This document shows positions 9,385 through 19,300 of a stretch of 64,000 bases of DNA, piece by piece. How positions within the stretch are numbered: position 1 is the first letter of the stretch; the number at the start of each line of letters is the position of its first letter. The notes beneath the pieces are model-generated. The model made no database searches and was not told where the DNA came from. It saw only the letters and a list, made by a program, of their open reading frames with translations. Both the position numbers and the translations under genes were made by a program. This DNA is from an uncultured Acetatifactor sp. (GTDB taxonomy: Bacteria > Bacillota > Clostridia > Lachnospirales > Lachnospiraceae): assembly GCA_947630715.1 (NCBI GenBank), contig CANRIP010000008.1, positions 1 through 64,000 of the forward strand, given 5' to 3'.

Positions 9385-10074
9385 ATGGGAATTATCAAAA
9401 GTATTCGGGAAGAGGTTAAGATTATACGGGAGCGGGATCCTGCGATTCACTCCTCCATGGAGGTGTTTCTGTACCCGAGTTTCAAGGCCATCCTGCATTA
9501 TCGGGCGGCGCACCGGCTCTATGTAAAAGGCCATTATTTCTGGGCCAGGTGGATTTCCCAGCGGGCGGTGCGCAAGACGGGCATTGAAATCCACCCGGGG
9601 GCCAAGATCGGGAAGGGGCTGTTTATCGACCATGGAAACGGCGTGATCATCGGAGAAACCGCGGTCATCGGGGACAATGTGACACTGTACCAGGGGGTGA
9701 CGCTGGGGGGGACCGGCAAAGAGCATGGAAAGAGGCATCCCACCGTGGGGGACAATGTGATGATCAGCGCCGGCGCCAAGGTGCTGGGCTCCTTTACCAT
9801 CGGGGCCAACTCCAAAATCGGCGCCGGCAGCGTGGTCTTAAGCGAAGTGCCGCCGGGCTCCACGGTGGTGGGGGTGCCCGGGAGAGTGGTTCGGCGAAAC
9901 AGCACCGACCTGCCCCGGGAAACCATGAACCATACGGATCTGCCGGATCCGGTCAAGGAGGATATCACCGTGCTGAAACAGACCGACACGGAGCTGATTA
10001 ACCGGGTGCTTAAGCTGGAGCAGGAAGTAAAGCGCTTACGGCAGGAGAAAGGGAAAGAGCATGAAAATTTATAA
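9385..10074 (+). CDS. cysE: Serine O-acetyltransferase
   Basis: Acetylates serine to O-acetylserine, the entry step of cysteine synthesis. The 229-residue protein has the short helical N-terminus typical of the Gram-positive EpsC/CysE type and then left-handed beta-helix hexapeptide repeats ([38 protein letters not shown]). His158-type catalytic residues fall within IDHGNG and the following repeats. The last 40 residues are charged and probably coiled. The ATG follows GAGGG. The gene overlaps cysS by 14 bp. Control by a T-box would tie its expression to cysteine supply. Confidence 0.94.
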   Translation: MGIIKSIREEVKIIRERDPAIHSSMEVFLYPSFKAILHYRAAHRLYVKGHYFWARWISQRAVRKTGIEIHPGAKIGKGLFIDHGNGVIIGETAVIGDNVTLYQGVTLGGTGKEHGKRHPTVGDNVMISAGAKVLGSFTIGANSKIGAGSVVLSEVPPGSTVVGVPGRVVRRNSTDLPRETMNHTDLPDPVKEDITVLKQTDTELINRVLKLEQEVKRLRQEKGKEHENL

Positions 10075-11494
10075 CACGCTGACAAAAAGGAAAGAGGAAT
10101 TTGTCCCCATCGAGGAGGGCAAGGTCAGGATGTATGTGTGCGGGCCCACCGTATACAACCTGATCCATATCGGCAACGCTCGTCCCATGATCGTGTTTGA
10201 CACGGTCCGCCGCTATATGGAGCATAAGGGCCTTCAGGTGAATTACGTCTCCAATTTCACCGACGTAGACGACAAAATCATCAAAAAAGCCCAGGAGGAG
10301 GGCGTGGATTCTTCTGTGATCTCCGCCCGTTACATTGAGGAATGCCGCAGGGATATGCAGGCTATGAACGTGCGGCCCGCCACCGTCCATCCCCTGGCTA
10401 CCCAGGAAATCGATGGAATGATCGAGATGATCGGCGTGTTGATCCAAAAGGGGCATGCCTATGTGGCCCAGGACGGGACCGTTTACTTCCGCACCCGCAG
10501 CTTTCCCCAGTACGGTAAGCTCTCCCACAAAAATCTGGACGATTTAAGGGCGGGCAGCCGCTCCCTGTTGGTGTCCGGCGAGGACCAGAAGGAGGACGGG
10601 CTGGATTTCGTGCTGTGGAAACCCAAGAAGGAGGGGGAGCCCTACTGGGAGTCGCCCTGGTGCCAGGGCCGTCCCGGCTGGCACATTGAATGCTCCGTCA
10701 TGAGCAAACGGTACCTGGGGGAGCAGATCGACATCCATGCGGGAGGCGAGGATCTGATTTTCCCTCATCACGAAAACGAGATCGCTCAGTCCGAGGCGGC
10801 CAACGGGAAACCCTTTGCCAAGTATTGGATGCACAACGCCTTTTTGAACATCGACAACAAAAAGATGTCCAAGTCCCTGGGAAATTTCTTTACCGTGCGG
10901 GATATCGCCGGGAAGTACGATCTGCAGATCCTGAGGTTTTTCATGTTGTCCGCCCATTACCGAAGCCCCTTGAACTTCAGCGACGAACTGATGGAAACGG
11001 CCAAAAACGGATATGAGCGCATTGTGACGAGCGTGGGGAACTTAAAATTCCTGGAGGAAAAGGCACCCATCGGCCCCATGACCCAGGAGGAACGGGAGCT
11101 TTTGAAACAGGCGGAAGGCTTTGAGGCAAGCTTTGACCAGGCCATGGACGACGATTTCAACACGGCGGACGCCATTTCCGCTATTTTCCAACTGGTAAAA
11201 TTTGCCAATACCTATGGAAAGGAAGGCCGCACAAGGGCGTTTCTGGAAGCGCTCCGCCGTAAGATTACGGCGCTGGCGGACATCTGCGGCCTGATCGTGG
11301 AGAAACAGGACGAGGCTTTGGATCCGGAGGTTTCCAGGCTGATTCAGGAGCGGGCGCAGGCGAAGAAGGAGAAGGATTTTGCCCGGGCGGACGCGATCAG
11401 GGACGAACTTCTTGCCAGAGGGATCGCCCTGAAGGATACCAGAGAGGGCGTCAAGGTGGAGAGGGTACAGGCCAGACGGAGTGAGGATGCTTGA
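10061..11494 (+). CDS. cysS: Cysteinyl-tRNA synthetase
   Basis: Class I synthetase that charges tRNA-Cys. The 477-residue protein has the zinc-binding Cys in VCGPTVYN, the HIGH-like motif HIGNARP, further zinc ligands in WHIECSV and HHENE, and KMSKSLGN. Its DALR-type anticodon-binding domain forms the C-terminal third. The ATG has AGGAGAAAGGGAAAG upstream and overlaps the end of cysE. The cysE-cysS-mrnC-rlmB order is standard in Firmicutes, and co-transcription makes cysteine synthesis and cysteine charging respond together. Confidence 0.96.
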   Translation: MKIYNTLTKRKEEFVPIEEGKVRMYVCGPTVYNLIHIGNARPMIVFDTVRRYMEHKGLQVNYVSNFTDVDDKIIKKAQEEGVDSSVISARYIEECRRDMQAMNVRPATVHPLATQEIDGMIEMIGVLIQKGHAYVAQDGTVYFRTRSFPQYGKLSHKNLDDLRAGSRSLLVSGEDQKEDGLDFVLWKPKKEGEPYWESPWCQGRPGWHIECSVMSKRYLGEQIDIHAGGEDLIFPHHENEIAQSEAANGKPFAKYWMHNAFLNIDNKKMSKSLGNFFTVRDIAGKYDLQILRFFMLSAHYRSPLNFSDELMETAKNGYERIVTSVGNLKFLEEKAPIGPMTQEERELLKQAEGFEASFDQAMDDDFNTADAISAIFQLVKFANTYGKEGRTRAFLEALRRKITALADICGLIVEKQDEALDPEVSRLIQERAQAKKEKDFARADAIRDELLARGIALKDTREGVKVERVQARRSEDA

Positions 11495-11909
11495 GGATAT
11501 TTTGGAATGCTTTGAACGGGAGGCGGCGGATGTGCGGACGTATTCGCCCCTGACCCTTGCCTATATCGGGGACGGCGTCTATGAGCTGATCGTCCGCACC
11601 CTGCTGGTGGAGCGGGGGAACTGTTCCGTGAACCGTCTCCATCATATGTCGGTGCGGTATGTGAGCGCCCCCGCCCAGGCGCGGATGGCGGAAGCCCTGG
11701 AGGAGACGTTTACGGAGGAGGAACGGGCGGTTTACCGCCGGGGCTGTCATTCCAAGCCCCACACCATGGCGAAGAACGCAAGCCCTAGGGATTACCTGAA
11801 GGCCACCGGCTTTGAGGCCGTGCTGGGGTACCTGTATCTGTGCGGCCGCACGGACAGGGCGCTGTCTTTGGTGCGGGAAGGGGTTGGGCTGACGGGGTCC
11901 GACCTGTGA
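11487..11909 (+). CDS. mrnC: Mini-ribonuclease III (23S rRNA maturation)
   Basis: Double-strand-specific RNase that trims the ends of 23S rRNA precursor in Gram-positive bacteria. The 140-residue protein is only the RNase III catalytic domain: TYSPLTLAYIGDGVYEL contains the signature with its acidic residues, and there is no dsRNA-binding domain, as expected for the family. The ATG at 11487 has GGAG five bases upstream and overlaps cysS by 8 bp; a GTG at 11481 is less likely. It sits in its conserved place between cysS and rlmB. Confidence 0.93.
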   Translation: MLEDILECFEREAADVRTYSPLTLAYIGDGVYELIVRTLLVERGNCSVNRLHHMSVRYVSAPAQARMAEALEETFTEEERAVYRRGCHSKPHTMAKNASPRDYLKATGFEAVLGYLYLCGRTDRALSLVREGVGLTGSDL

Positions 11910-11955
11910 CAGCCGTTTCGCCCATAACGAATCCCGGCGGAAGTGAGAGGAAAAC

Positions 11956-12759
11956 ATGGCATACAGCGAATCGATCATAGAGGGAAGGAACGCGGTGCTG
12001 GAAGCGTTCCGCAGCGGCAGGACCGTGGATAAGCTTTATGTGCTGGACGGCTGTCAGGACGGCCCGGTGCTGTCTGTGAAGCGGGAGGCAAAAAAGCAGG
12101 GCGTTCCTGTGAAATATGTGAGCAGGGAGCGCCTGGATCAACTGTCGGAGACGGGAAAGCATCAGGGAGTGATCGCCGTGACGGCGGCGTACGCCTATGC
12201 CCGGGTGGAGGACATCCTGGGGGCGGCCAGGGCAAAAGGGGAGCCCCCTTTTATCGTCCTGCTGGACGGGATAGAGGATCCCCACAATCTGGGAGCCATT
12301 ATCAGAACCGCCAACCTGGCGGGAGCCCACGGGGTCATTATTCCCCAGAACAGGGCGGTGGGCCTGACGGCGGCGGTGGCCAGAACCTCCGCGGGGGCGT
12401 TAAACTATACGCCGGTGGCGCGGGTGACCAACCTTTCCAGAACCATAGAGGAACTGAAAAAAGAGGGCATGTGGTTTGTCTGCGCGGACGCAGGGGGCGT
12501 TTCCATGTATGAGCTGGATCTGAGGGGCCCCATCGGCCTGGTGGTGGGAAACGAGGGAGAAGGGGTTTCCCGGCTGGTCAGGGAAACATGCGATATGACG
12601 GCGGCGATTCCCATGAAGGGGGACATCGATTCCTTAAATGCGTCCGTGGCGGCGGGTGTGCTTTCCTATGAGATTGTGCGCCAGCGGATGGGAGAAACGG
12701 CTGTCCCGGCCCGGGGACGGTCATCGTCGGGGAAAGTTGGCAATGACGGCAAAATATGA
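11956..12759 (+). CDS. rlmB: 23S rRNA (guanosine-2'-O)-methyltransferase RlmB, TrmH/SPOUT family
   Basis: Uses S-adenosylmethionine to methylate a guanosine ribose in 23S rRNA. The 267-residue protein has the N-terminal substrate-binding domain (SIIEGRNAVLEAF) and the C-terminal SPOUT domain with its three motifs: LLDGIEDPHNLGAIIRTA, VGNEGEGVSRL, and IPMKGDIDSLNASVAAG. These form the trefoil-knot SAM site. GAGAGGAAAA lies before the ATG. The 3' end overlaps sigH by 17 bp. The last 25 residues after the knot are non-conserved and polar. Confidence 0.93.
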   Translation: MAYSESIIEGRNAVLEAFRSGRTVDKLYVLDGCQDGPVLSVKREAKKQGVPVKYVSRERLDQLSETGKHQGVIAVTAAYAYARVEDILGAARAKGEPPFIVLLDGIEDPHNLGAIIRTANLAGAHGVIIPQNRAVGLTAAVARTSAGALNYTPVARVTNLSRTIEELKKEGMWFVCADAGGVSMYELDLRGPIGLVVGNEGEGVSRLVRETCDMTAAIPMKGDIDSLNASVAAGVLSYEIVRQRMGETAVPARGRSSSGKVGNDGKI

Positions 12760-13363
12760 GGAATATGGTCAGTGTACCGACGGGGAGCTGATTGACAGGC
12801 TCCGGCGGGGCGAAGAAACCATTATGGATTATATCTGCGACAAGTATAAATACCTGGTTCGCAGCAAGGCGAAATCCATGTTTATCCTGGGCGGGGACAG
12901 CGAGGATCTGATCCAGGAAGGGATGATCGGCTTGTTCAAGGCGGTGCGGGATTTTGATTCCGGCAGGGACGCCAGTTTCCACACCTTTGCGGAGCTTTGC
13001 ATCAGCAGGCAGATGTATACGGCGGTGCAGGCTTCCAAGCGGAAAAAACATGTGCCGCTCAATACCTATGTTTCCCTGGACGGCGGGGAAAACCGGACGG
13101 ACGGCCGGGAGAGCGGCAATCTTTCCGAGCTTTTGGCGGACCGGGCGGAGCAAAGCCCCGAGGAGCTTTTTCTGGACAAGGAGCGGGTAGAGTATCTGGA
13201 AGAACTGATCGACAAGGAACTGAGCGATTTTGAACGGCAGGTGCTGGATCTGTACATGACGGGCATGACCTACTCCGAGATCGCCAAGGTTCTCGGGAGG
13301 GACGCCAGAGCCACGGACAACGCGCTTCAGCGTCTCAAGGGAAAAATCAAAAAAATGCTTTAG
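12743..13363 (+). CDS. sigH: RNA polymerase sigma factor SigH (Spo0H type)
   Basis: A sigma-70 family factor that in spore formers drives early post-exponential and sporulation genes. The 206-residue protein has region 2 (DLIQEGMIGLFKAVRDFD, the core-binding and -10 recognition segment) and region 4 (LSDFERQVLDLYMTGMTYSEIAKVLG, the -35 helix-turn-helix). Gene order after rlmB matches Firmicutes sigH rather than sigB or sigF. The ATG at 12743 has GGGGAAAG upstream; the frame is open earlier inside rlmB but those starts have no support. Its presence suggests, but does not prove, that the organism can sporulate. Confidence 0.9.
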   Translation: MTAKYEEYGQCTDGELIDRLRRGEETIMDYICDKYKYLVRSKAKSMFILGGDSEDLIQEGMIGLFKAVRDFDSGRDASFHTFAELCISRQMYTAVQASKRKKHVPLNTYVSLDGGENRTDGRESGNLSELLADRAEQSPEELFLDKERVEYLEELIDKELSDFERQVLDLYMTGMTYSEIAKVLGRDARATDNALQRLKGKIKKML

Positions 13364-13393
13364 GGCGGATTCGGGCAGAAAGGCAGTTTGGCT

Positions 13394-14752
13394 ATGAATA
13401 TTATCATCGTGGGATGCGGCAAGGTGGGCTCCACCCTGGTAGAGCAGTTAAACGGAGAAAACCACAGGATTGTGGTCATCGACGAGAAGGAAGAAAAGGT
13501 AAAATCCATCACCGACGAGCTGGACGCCATGGGGATTGTGGGAAACGGCGTCAGCCATGAAACCCTGCGGGAAGCGGGAATCAAAAACGCGGATCTTTTG
13601 ATTGCGGTTACAGGCTCCGACGAGCAGAACCTGCTGTGCTGCGTTATCGCCAAGAAGACGGGAAACTGTAAGACCATCGCCCGGGTGCGCAACCCCATTT
13701 ACAGCACGGAGACGGCTTTTCTGAGGGAGGAGCTGGGGCTGGCCATGATTATCAACCCGGAGCTTACGGCGGCCAGCGAGATTGCGCGGCTGTTCCAGTT
13801 CCCCACGGCGGTAAAGATCGATACCTTTTCCAAAGGGCGCATCGAGCTGCTGCATTTCCGGGTCACGGAAAACTGCCTGTTAAATCATTATGAGCTGATT
13901 CATATCCGCACGGACCTTAAGTGCGACGTGCTGGTGTGCATGGTGCGCAGGGGGGAGCAGGTGATCATCCCCAGGGGCGATTTCGTCTTTCAGGAGGGGG
14001 ATGTGGTGGCCATCGTTTCCACGCCTCCCAGGGCCAGCGATTTCTTTAAAAAGATCGGCATCAGCACCGGCAAGATCCGGACCGCCATGCTGGTGGGCGG
14101 GGGCACCATGGCGTATTATCTGGCAAAACGTCTGCTGGAGGTGGGAATCGATACCAAGATCATCGATCAGGACCAGACCCGCTGCGAGCATTTGAATGAG
14201 CTTCTTCCCAAGGCTTCCGTCATCTGCGGGGACGGGACGGACGAAAAGCTGCTCTTGCAGGAGGGGCTGAGCCAGGCGGACGGATTTGCCGCCCTGACCG
14301 GGCTGGACGAGGAAAACATTTTGCTGTCCCTTGTGGCGAAGAAGTATTCCAAGGCCAAGATTGTCACAAAGATCAACCGGGTCAATTTTAACAGCGTACT
14401 GGGCGACATCAAGCTGGACAGCACCATCTTCCCGCGGCTGCTCACAGCGGATGTGATCATCAAATACGCCCGCTCCATGAACGAGTCCTTAAACAGCAAC
14501 GTGGAAAACCTGTATAAGCTGGAGGAGGGACGGGCGGAAGCGCTGGAGTTTTACATTAAGGAGGCTTCCGCCGTCACAGGGGTGCCCTTAGCGAAAATGC
14601 GGCTGAAAAAGGATCTGCTGCTGTGCTCCATCACAAGAGGCAGCCAGGTGATCATTCCGGGAGGCCAGGACGAGCTTCGGGAGGGGGATTCGGTGGTGGT
14701 GGTGACCACTCACAGCAGACTCAACGATATCAGGGACATCCTGGAGGCATAA
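13394..14752 (+). CDS. trkA: Trk potassium uptake NAD-binding subunit TrkA
   Basis: Cytoplasmic gating subunit of the Trk/Ktr potassium transporter; it binds nucleotides and controls TrkH. The 452-residue protein is a tandem duplication: each half has a Rossmann RCK-N domain (MNIIIVGCGKVG; IRTAMLVGGGTMAYYLA) followed by an RCK-C domain ending in ExGDxVVxxxT. ATG at 13394 is chosen because the family starts MxIIIVG; a TTG at 13388 is closer to the AGAAAGG ribosome site and cannot be excluded. trkH follows 26 bp later. Confidence 0.93.
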   Translation: MNIIIVGCGKVGSTLVEQLNGENHRIVVIDEKEEKVKSITDELDAMGIVGNGVSHETLREAGIKNADLLIAVTGSDEQNLLCCVIAKKTGNCKTIARVRNPIYSTETAFLREELGLAMIINPELTAASEIARLFQFPTAVKIDTFSKGRIELLHFRVTENCLLNHYELIHIRTDLKCDVLVCMVRRGEQVIIPRGDFVFQEGDVVAIVSTPPRASDFFKKIGISTGKIRTAMLVGGGTMAYYLAKRLLEVGIDTKIIDQDQTRCEHLNELLPKASVICGDGTDEKLLLQEGLSQADGFAALTGLDEENILLSLVAKKYSKAKIVTKINRVNFNSVLGDIKLDSTIFPRLLTADVIIKYARSMNESLNSNVENLYKLEEGRAEALEFYIKEASAVTGVPLAKMRLKKDLLLCSITRGSQVIIPGGQDELREGDSVVVVTTHSRLNDIRDILEA

Positions 14753-14778
14753 CCGGAAGGGCAGGGAGTAGTGCTGAG

Positions 14779-16224
14779 ATGAATTTTGCAATCGTGAGAT
14801 ATATTTTAGGATGGGTGCTGGAATTTGAGGCCGCTTTTTTGCTGCTGCCGTCGGCGGTGGGACTGATCTACCGGGAGAGCAGGGTTACCTTTTGGTTTGC
14901 GGTAACCGCCGCGCTCTGCCTGTTGACGGGGCTATTGTTAAAATGCAGAAAGCCGGAGCGGAAGGACGTGTATACCAGGGAGGGCTTTGCCACCGTGGCG
15001 TTAAGCTGGATGGTGATGAGCGCTTTTGGGGCGCTCCCCTTTTTCTTCACCCGTGAGATTCCCCATTATATCGACGCGCTGTTTGAGACTGTCTCCGGAT
15101 TCACCACCACCGGCGCCAGCATTCTCCCGGTTGTGGAGTCCATGAGCCGGGCCTGTCTGTTCTGGCGCAGCTTTACCCACTGGATCGGCGGAATGGGCGT
15201 GTTTGTGTTTATCATGGCGATCCTGCCTATGATCGGGGGCGGAACCACCATCAATCTGATGCGGGCCGAAAGCACCGGCCCGGCGGTGGGGAAGCTGGTT
15301 CCCAGAGTCCGGGACACCGCCAAGATCCTGTATGAAATTTACATCGGCCTGACCCTGATCGGGACCGTGACCCTGTGTATCTGCGGGTTGAATCTGTTCG
15401 ACGCCCTGACCACGATCTTCGGGACGGTTGGCACAGGAGGGTTTGGCACGTATAATGACAGCGTGATGAGTTTCAGCCCTCTGGTTCAGAACGTGATCAC
15501 CGTTTTCATGATCTTAAGCGGCATCAATTACACCGCGTATTTCTGCCTGTTAAGCGGACGGCTCAAGGATGCCTTTGCCATAGAGGAGGTGCGCTGGTAC
15601 CTGGGAATCATCTTCGGAAGCGTTGCGGTCATTACCTGGAATATCCACAGGATGTATCCCACCGTATGGGATTCCTTGAGGCACTCCTTTTTTCAGGTAA
15701 GTTCCATCATGACCAGCACGGGCTTTGCCTCCACCGACTTTGATCTGTGGCCGGAGCTGTCGAAGACCATCCTGTTAATGCTGATGTTAATCGGCGCCTG
15801 CGCGGGCAGCACCGGGGGCGGCATCAAGGTGGCCAGGTTCATCATTCTGATGAAGGCCATCCGCAAGGAAATCGCCACCATGATCCATCCGCGGATGGTG
15901 AAAAAGATCAAAATGGACGGGCACACCCTGGCGCATGAGACGCTGCGGGCGGTGAACGTGTTCATTTCGGTGTATTTTGTGCTGCTTTTCGCCTCCATCC
16001 TGATCGTCAGCCTTGACGGGTTCGGCTTTACCACCAATTTTACCGCGGTGCTGGCCACCCTGAACAATATAGGGCCGGGGCTTGACGCGGTGGGGCCTAC
16101 CCGGAATTTTGCCGCCTTCAGCGGTTTGTCCAAGGGCGTTTTGATCTTCGACATGCTGGCGGGCAGGCTGGAGCTGTTTCCGCTTTTGATCCTGATATGG
16201 CCTTCCTGCTGGAAGAAATATTGA
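14779..16224 (+). CDS. trkH: Trk potassium transporter membrane subunit TrkH
   Basis: Forms the ion-conducting channel of the Trk system in the membrane. The 481-residue protein has repeated membrane-pore-membrane units with the selectivity segments recognisable as TTTGAS, GTVGTGGF, STGFAS and LNNIGPGL, and the family motif GACAGSTGGGIK. The length is normal. The ATG at 14779 follows a GGGAG about 10 bases upstream. It is co-directional with trkA and probably translated from the same message. No terminator with a good stem follows; there is only a T-rich stretch at 16225-16240. Confidence 0.93.
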   Translation: MNFAIVRYILGWVLEFEAAFLLLPSAVGLIYRESRVTFWFAVTAALCLLTGLLLKCRKPERKDVYTREGFATVALSWMVMSAFGALPFFFTREIPHYIDALFETVSGFTTTGASILPVVESMSRACLFWRSFTHWIGGMGVFVFIMAILPMIGGGTTINLMRAESTGPAVGKLVPRVRDTAKILYEIYIGLTLIGTVTLCICGLNLFDALTTIFGTVGTGGFGTYNDSVMSFSPLVQNVITVFMILSGINYTAYFCLLSGRLKDAFAIEEVRWYLGIIFGSVAVITWNIHRMYPTVWDSLRHSFFQVSSIMTSTGFASTDFDLWPELSKTILLMLMLIGACAGSTGGGIKVARFIILMKAIRKEIATMIHPRMVKKIKMDGHTLAHETLRAVNVFISVYFVLLFASILIVSLDGFGFTTNFTAVLATLNNIGPGLDAVGPTRNFAAFSGLSKGVLIFDMLAGRLELFPLLILIWPSCWKKY

Positions 16225-16262
16225 TTTTATCTTTTTTTAATACTTTCCCCTTCCGCCGGCTC

Positions 16263-16292
16263 TTGACTTTTCGTCAGGGCCGGTTTTATAAT
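16263..16292 (+). promoter_or_regulatory. Predicted promoter of the RND exporter operon
   Basis: TTGACT at 16263-16268, 18 bp, TATAAT at 16287-16292. The palindromic operator lies immediately downstream, covering the start of the transcript. Confidence 0.75.
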
Positions 16293-16305
16293 CTACAAAG
16301 GAAAA

Positions 16306-16321
16306 CCGACCGAACGGTCGG
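16306..16321 (+). promoter_or_regulatory. Perfect 16-bp palindrome, likely TetR-family operator
   Basis: CCGACCG and CGGTCGG flank AA, a perfect inverted repeat centred about 21 bp downstream of the -10. Its position between promoter and ribosome site, with a TetR-family gene as the second cistron, suggests autorepression by the product of 20638-21294. Confidence 0.75.
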
Positions 16322-16336
16322 ACGAGGAGAAAAATC

Positions 16337-19300
16337 ATGATATCCAAATTCAGCGTAAGAAAACCTTATACGGTGCTGGTGGGCGTGGTGCTGGCGGTGA
16401 TTCTCGGGATCGTTTCCTTTACCAGAATGACGGCGGATCTGCTGCCGAACATCAGCCTCCCCTATGTGATCGTGATGACCACTTACCCGGGCGCCAGCCC
16501 CGAGACGGTGGAGACGGCGGTGACCCAGCCCGTGGAAGCGGCCATGGCCACAGTGAGCAATATCGAGAGCATCAACTCCGTTTCCAGTGAAAACTATTCC
16601 ATGGTGATCCTGGAGTTTTCCCAGACGGCGGATATGAACGCGGTTTCGCTGGAAATCCGGGAAAGCCTGGATCAGATTACAAGCTACTGGGACGATGCGG
16701 TGGGGAATCCCATCATCATGAAACTGAACCCGGACATGCTGCCGGTGATGATCGCCGCCGTGGGAATGGAGGGGATGGATCACGCTGAAATCAGCGCATA
16801 CGTCCAGGACACCATTATGCCGGAGCTGGAAAGTCTGGAGGGTGTGGCCAGCGTAAGCGCCTCCGGCCTGCTGGAAGAAAGCGTGAACGTGATCATCCGT
16901 CAGGAAAAGATCGATCAGGTCAATGCCAAGATCTTTGCCGCCGTGGACGAACAGATGGCGGACGCCCAAAAGGAGCTGGACGATTCTCAGCAGGAACTGG
17001 ACGATGGAAGGCGGGAGCTGGAGGAGGGACGTAACGAACTGGTAAACGGCCGCAAGGAGCTGGAGGACGGCCGCAAGGAGCTGGAAGACGGCCGTAAGGA
17101 GCTGGAGCAGGGGAAAAAGGATCTGGAGGATCAGCAGACCAAAACGGCTAACCAGCTTGCGGTTCAGAAAGCCCAGCTAACCGCGGCGAAGACCAGCCTG
17201 GAACAGATTCAGGCGGATTTGAACGCAGCGGCCCAGATCAATGACGGGATCCGCCGGATCGATGCGCTGACGGCTCAGATGGACGCCCTGACAGGGAAAA
17301 ATTTTGCAAGTTCTTATAGGGGATATGTGACCGCATGGACCCAGGCGGCAATGCAGCTTCAGAGCGCCACCGTGAGCGGCGGAAGCGATCTGACCAAAGC
17401 CCTGGAGCAGAAGGCGAACGCGGAAAAAAACATAGAGGATCTTCAGAAAGCGGTTCTGGCCAACCGGGAGGCCCTGACCACGGCCGCGGCCAACGCGCCC
17501 GCAGCCGCGGCGCCCCTGAACGGCATACTGAATCTGTCCCAATGGTACCCGGCGGAGGGAGACGACCCGACGTCCGTATTTACCGCTGTGGGGACGGGGC
17601 TGTATGCCATTGACGCCATGTTTTCCCCGGCCAACGGGGACGCTGTCAAGGGGCCTTTGGAAACCCAGAGAAAGAATCTGGAGACGGCCCTGTACGCCAA
17701 AACCGGCGGCCTGTCCTATGACATGTATTCCCAAACGGTGTTTGACGCTCTGTCCGGGCAGAATATCAAAAACCTGACGGATCTTGGCAATGCGTTAAGC
17801 AGCCTGAACAACGCCCTGATTCAACTGGAACAGGGGCAGATGACCGCCGCCATTGAGTTTGCCAACGGCAAGGCAACCATTGCCCTGGGAGAATACCAGT
17901 TGGAGGTGGCGCAGTCCCAGCTTGACCAGGGCGAAAGCCAGTTGCAGTCCGGGCTTGACCAGATGGATGAGACAATCCGCCAGTTGGACGACGCCCAGAC
18001 CCAGATCGACGAAGGGCGGGAGCAGCTTGAGGACGCCAGGGAGTCCGCCTATGAACAGGCGGATATGGGCAATATCCTGACGGTTGAGACGGTACAGGGG
18101 CTTTTGACGGCTCAGAATTTCTCCATGCCCGCGGGCTATGTGACCGAGGACGGCGTGGAATACATGGTCCGCATCGGGGATAAGCCCTCCACGGTGGAGG
18201 ATCTGAAGGCGCTGCCGCTGATGGATCTGCACATGGACGGCGTCCCCGTGATTACCCTGGGCGATGTGGCGGATGTGTTTTACACGGACAATTCCGCGGA
18301 GATTTATACCAACGTGGACGGCAGCGCCGGCGTGATGCTGACCATTCAGAAACAGACCGGATATTCCACCGGGGAGGTTTCCGACCGGCTGGGAGAACGG
18401 TTCCAAAAACTGATGGAGGAAAATCAGGGCCTGTCGCTGATCACGCTGATGGATCAGGGCATTTACATTGATCTGGTCATGGATTCCATCATCAACAACA
18501 TCCTTCTGGGAGCGGCGCTGGCCATTGTGATTCTGTTCCTGTTCCTGAAGGATCTGCGGCCCACTCTGGTGGTGGCGTTTTCCATCCCCATCAGCCTTGT
18601 GACGGCCATCGTGTGCATGTATTTCAGCGGGGTGACGCTGAACGTGATTTCCCTGTCCGGCCTGGCGCTTGGCATCGGTATGCTGGTGGATAACTCCATT
18701 GTGGTGATCGAGAATATCTATCGTATGCGGGGCGAGGGCCTCAGTGTGAAGGAAGCGGCTACGGAAGGCGCAAAGGAAGTTTCCGGCGCCATTCTGGCGT
18801 CGACCCTGACCACGGTCTGCGTGTTCCTGCCTATTGTGTTTACGGAAGGAATTACCAGGCAGCTCTTTGTGGATATGGGCTTAACCATCGCTTACTCCCT
18901 GCTTGCCAGCCTGGTTATCGCCCTTACGGTGGTTCCCGCCATGTCCTCCAAGATGCTGACCGGGATCGGTCAAAAAAAGGAGGGCAGGATTTTCGGCGGG
19001 CTGGTGCGGCTTTATGAAAAACTCCTTCGCGGCGCGCTGCGGGTGAAGGCTTTGGTGATTGTGCTGGTGGTGGCGCTGTTGATCGCCAGCGTGGCTCTGG
19101 CTTTCCGAAACGGCACGGCCTTTATGTCGGATATGGATTCCACCCAGATGACCGTGACGGTCAGTCTGGGAGAGGAAGCGCTGCTGCAGGATACCGCCGC
19201 CGTGACGGACCAGGTGGTGGAGGCAATCCTGTCCATAGAGGACGTGGAGAACGTGGGGGCCATGGCGGCCGCCGGCACCATGTCCCTGCTGGGAGGGTCG

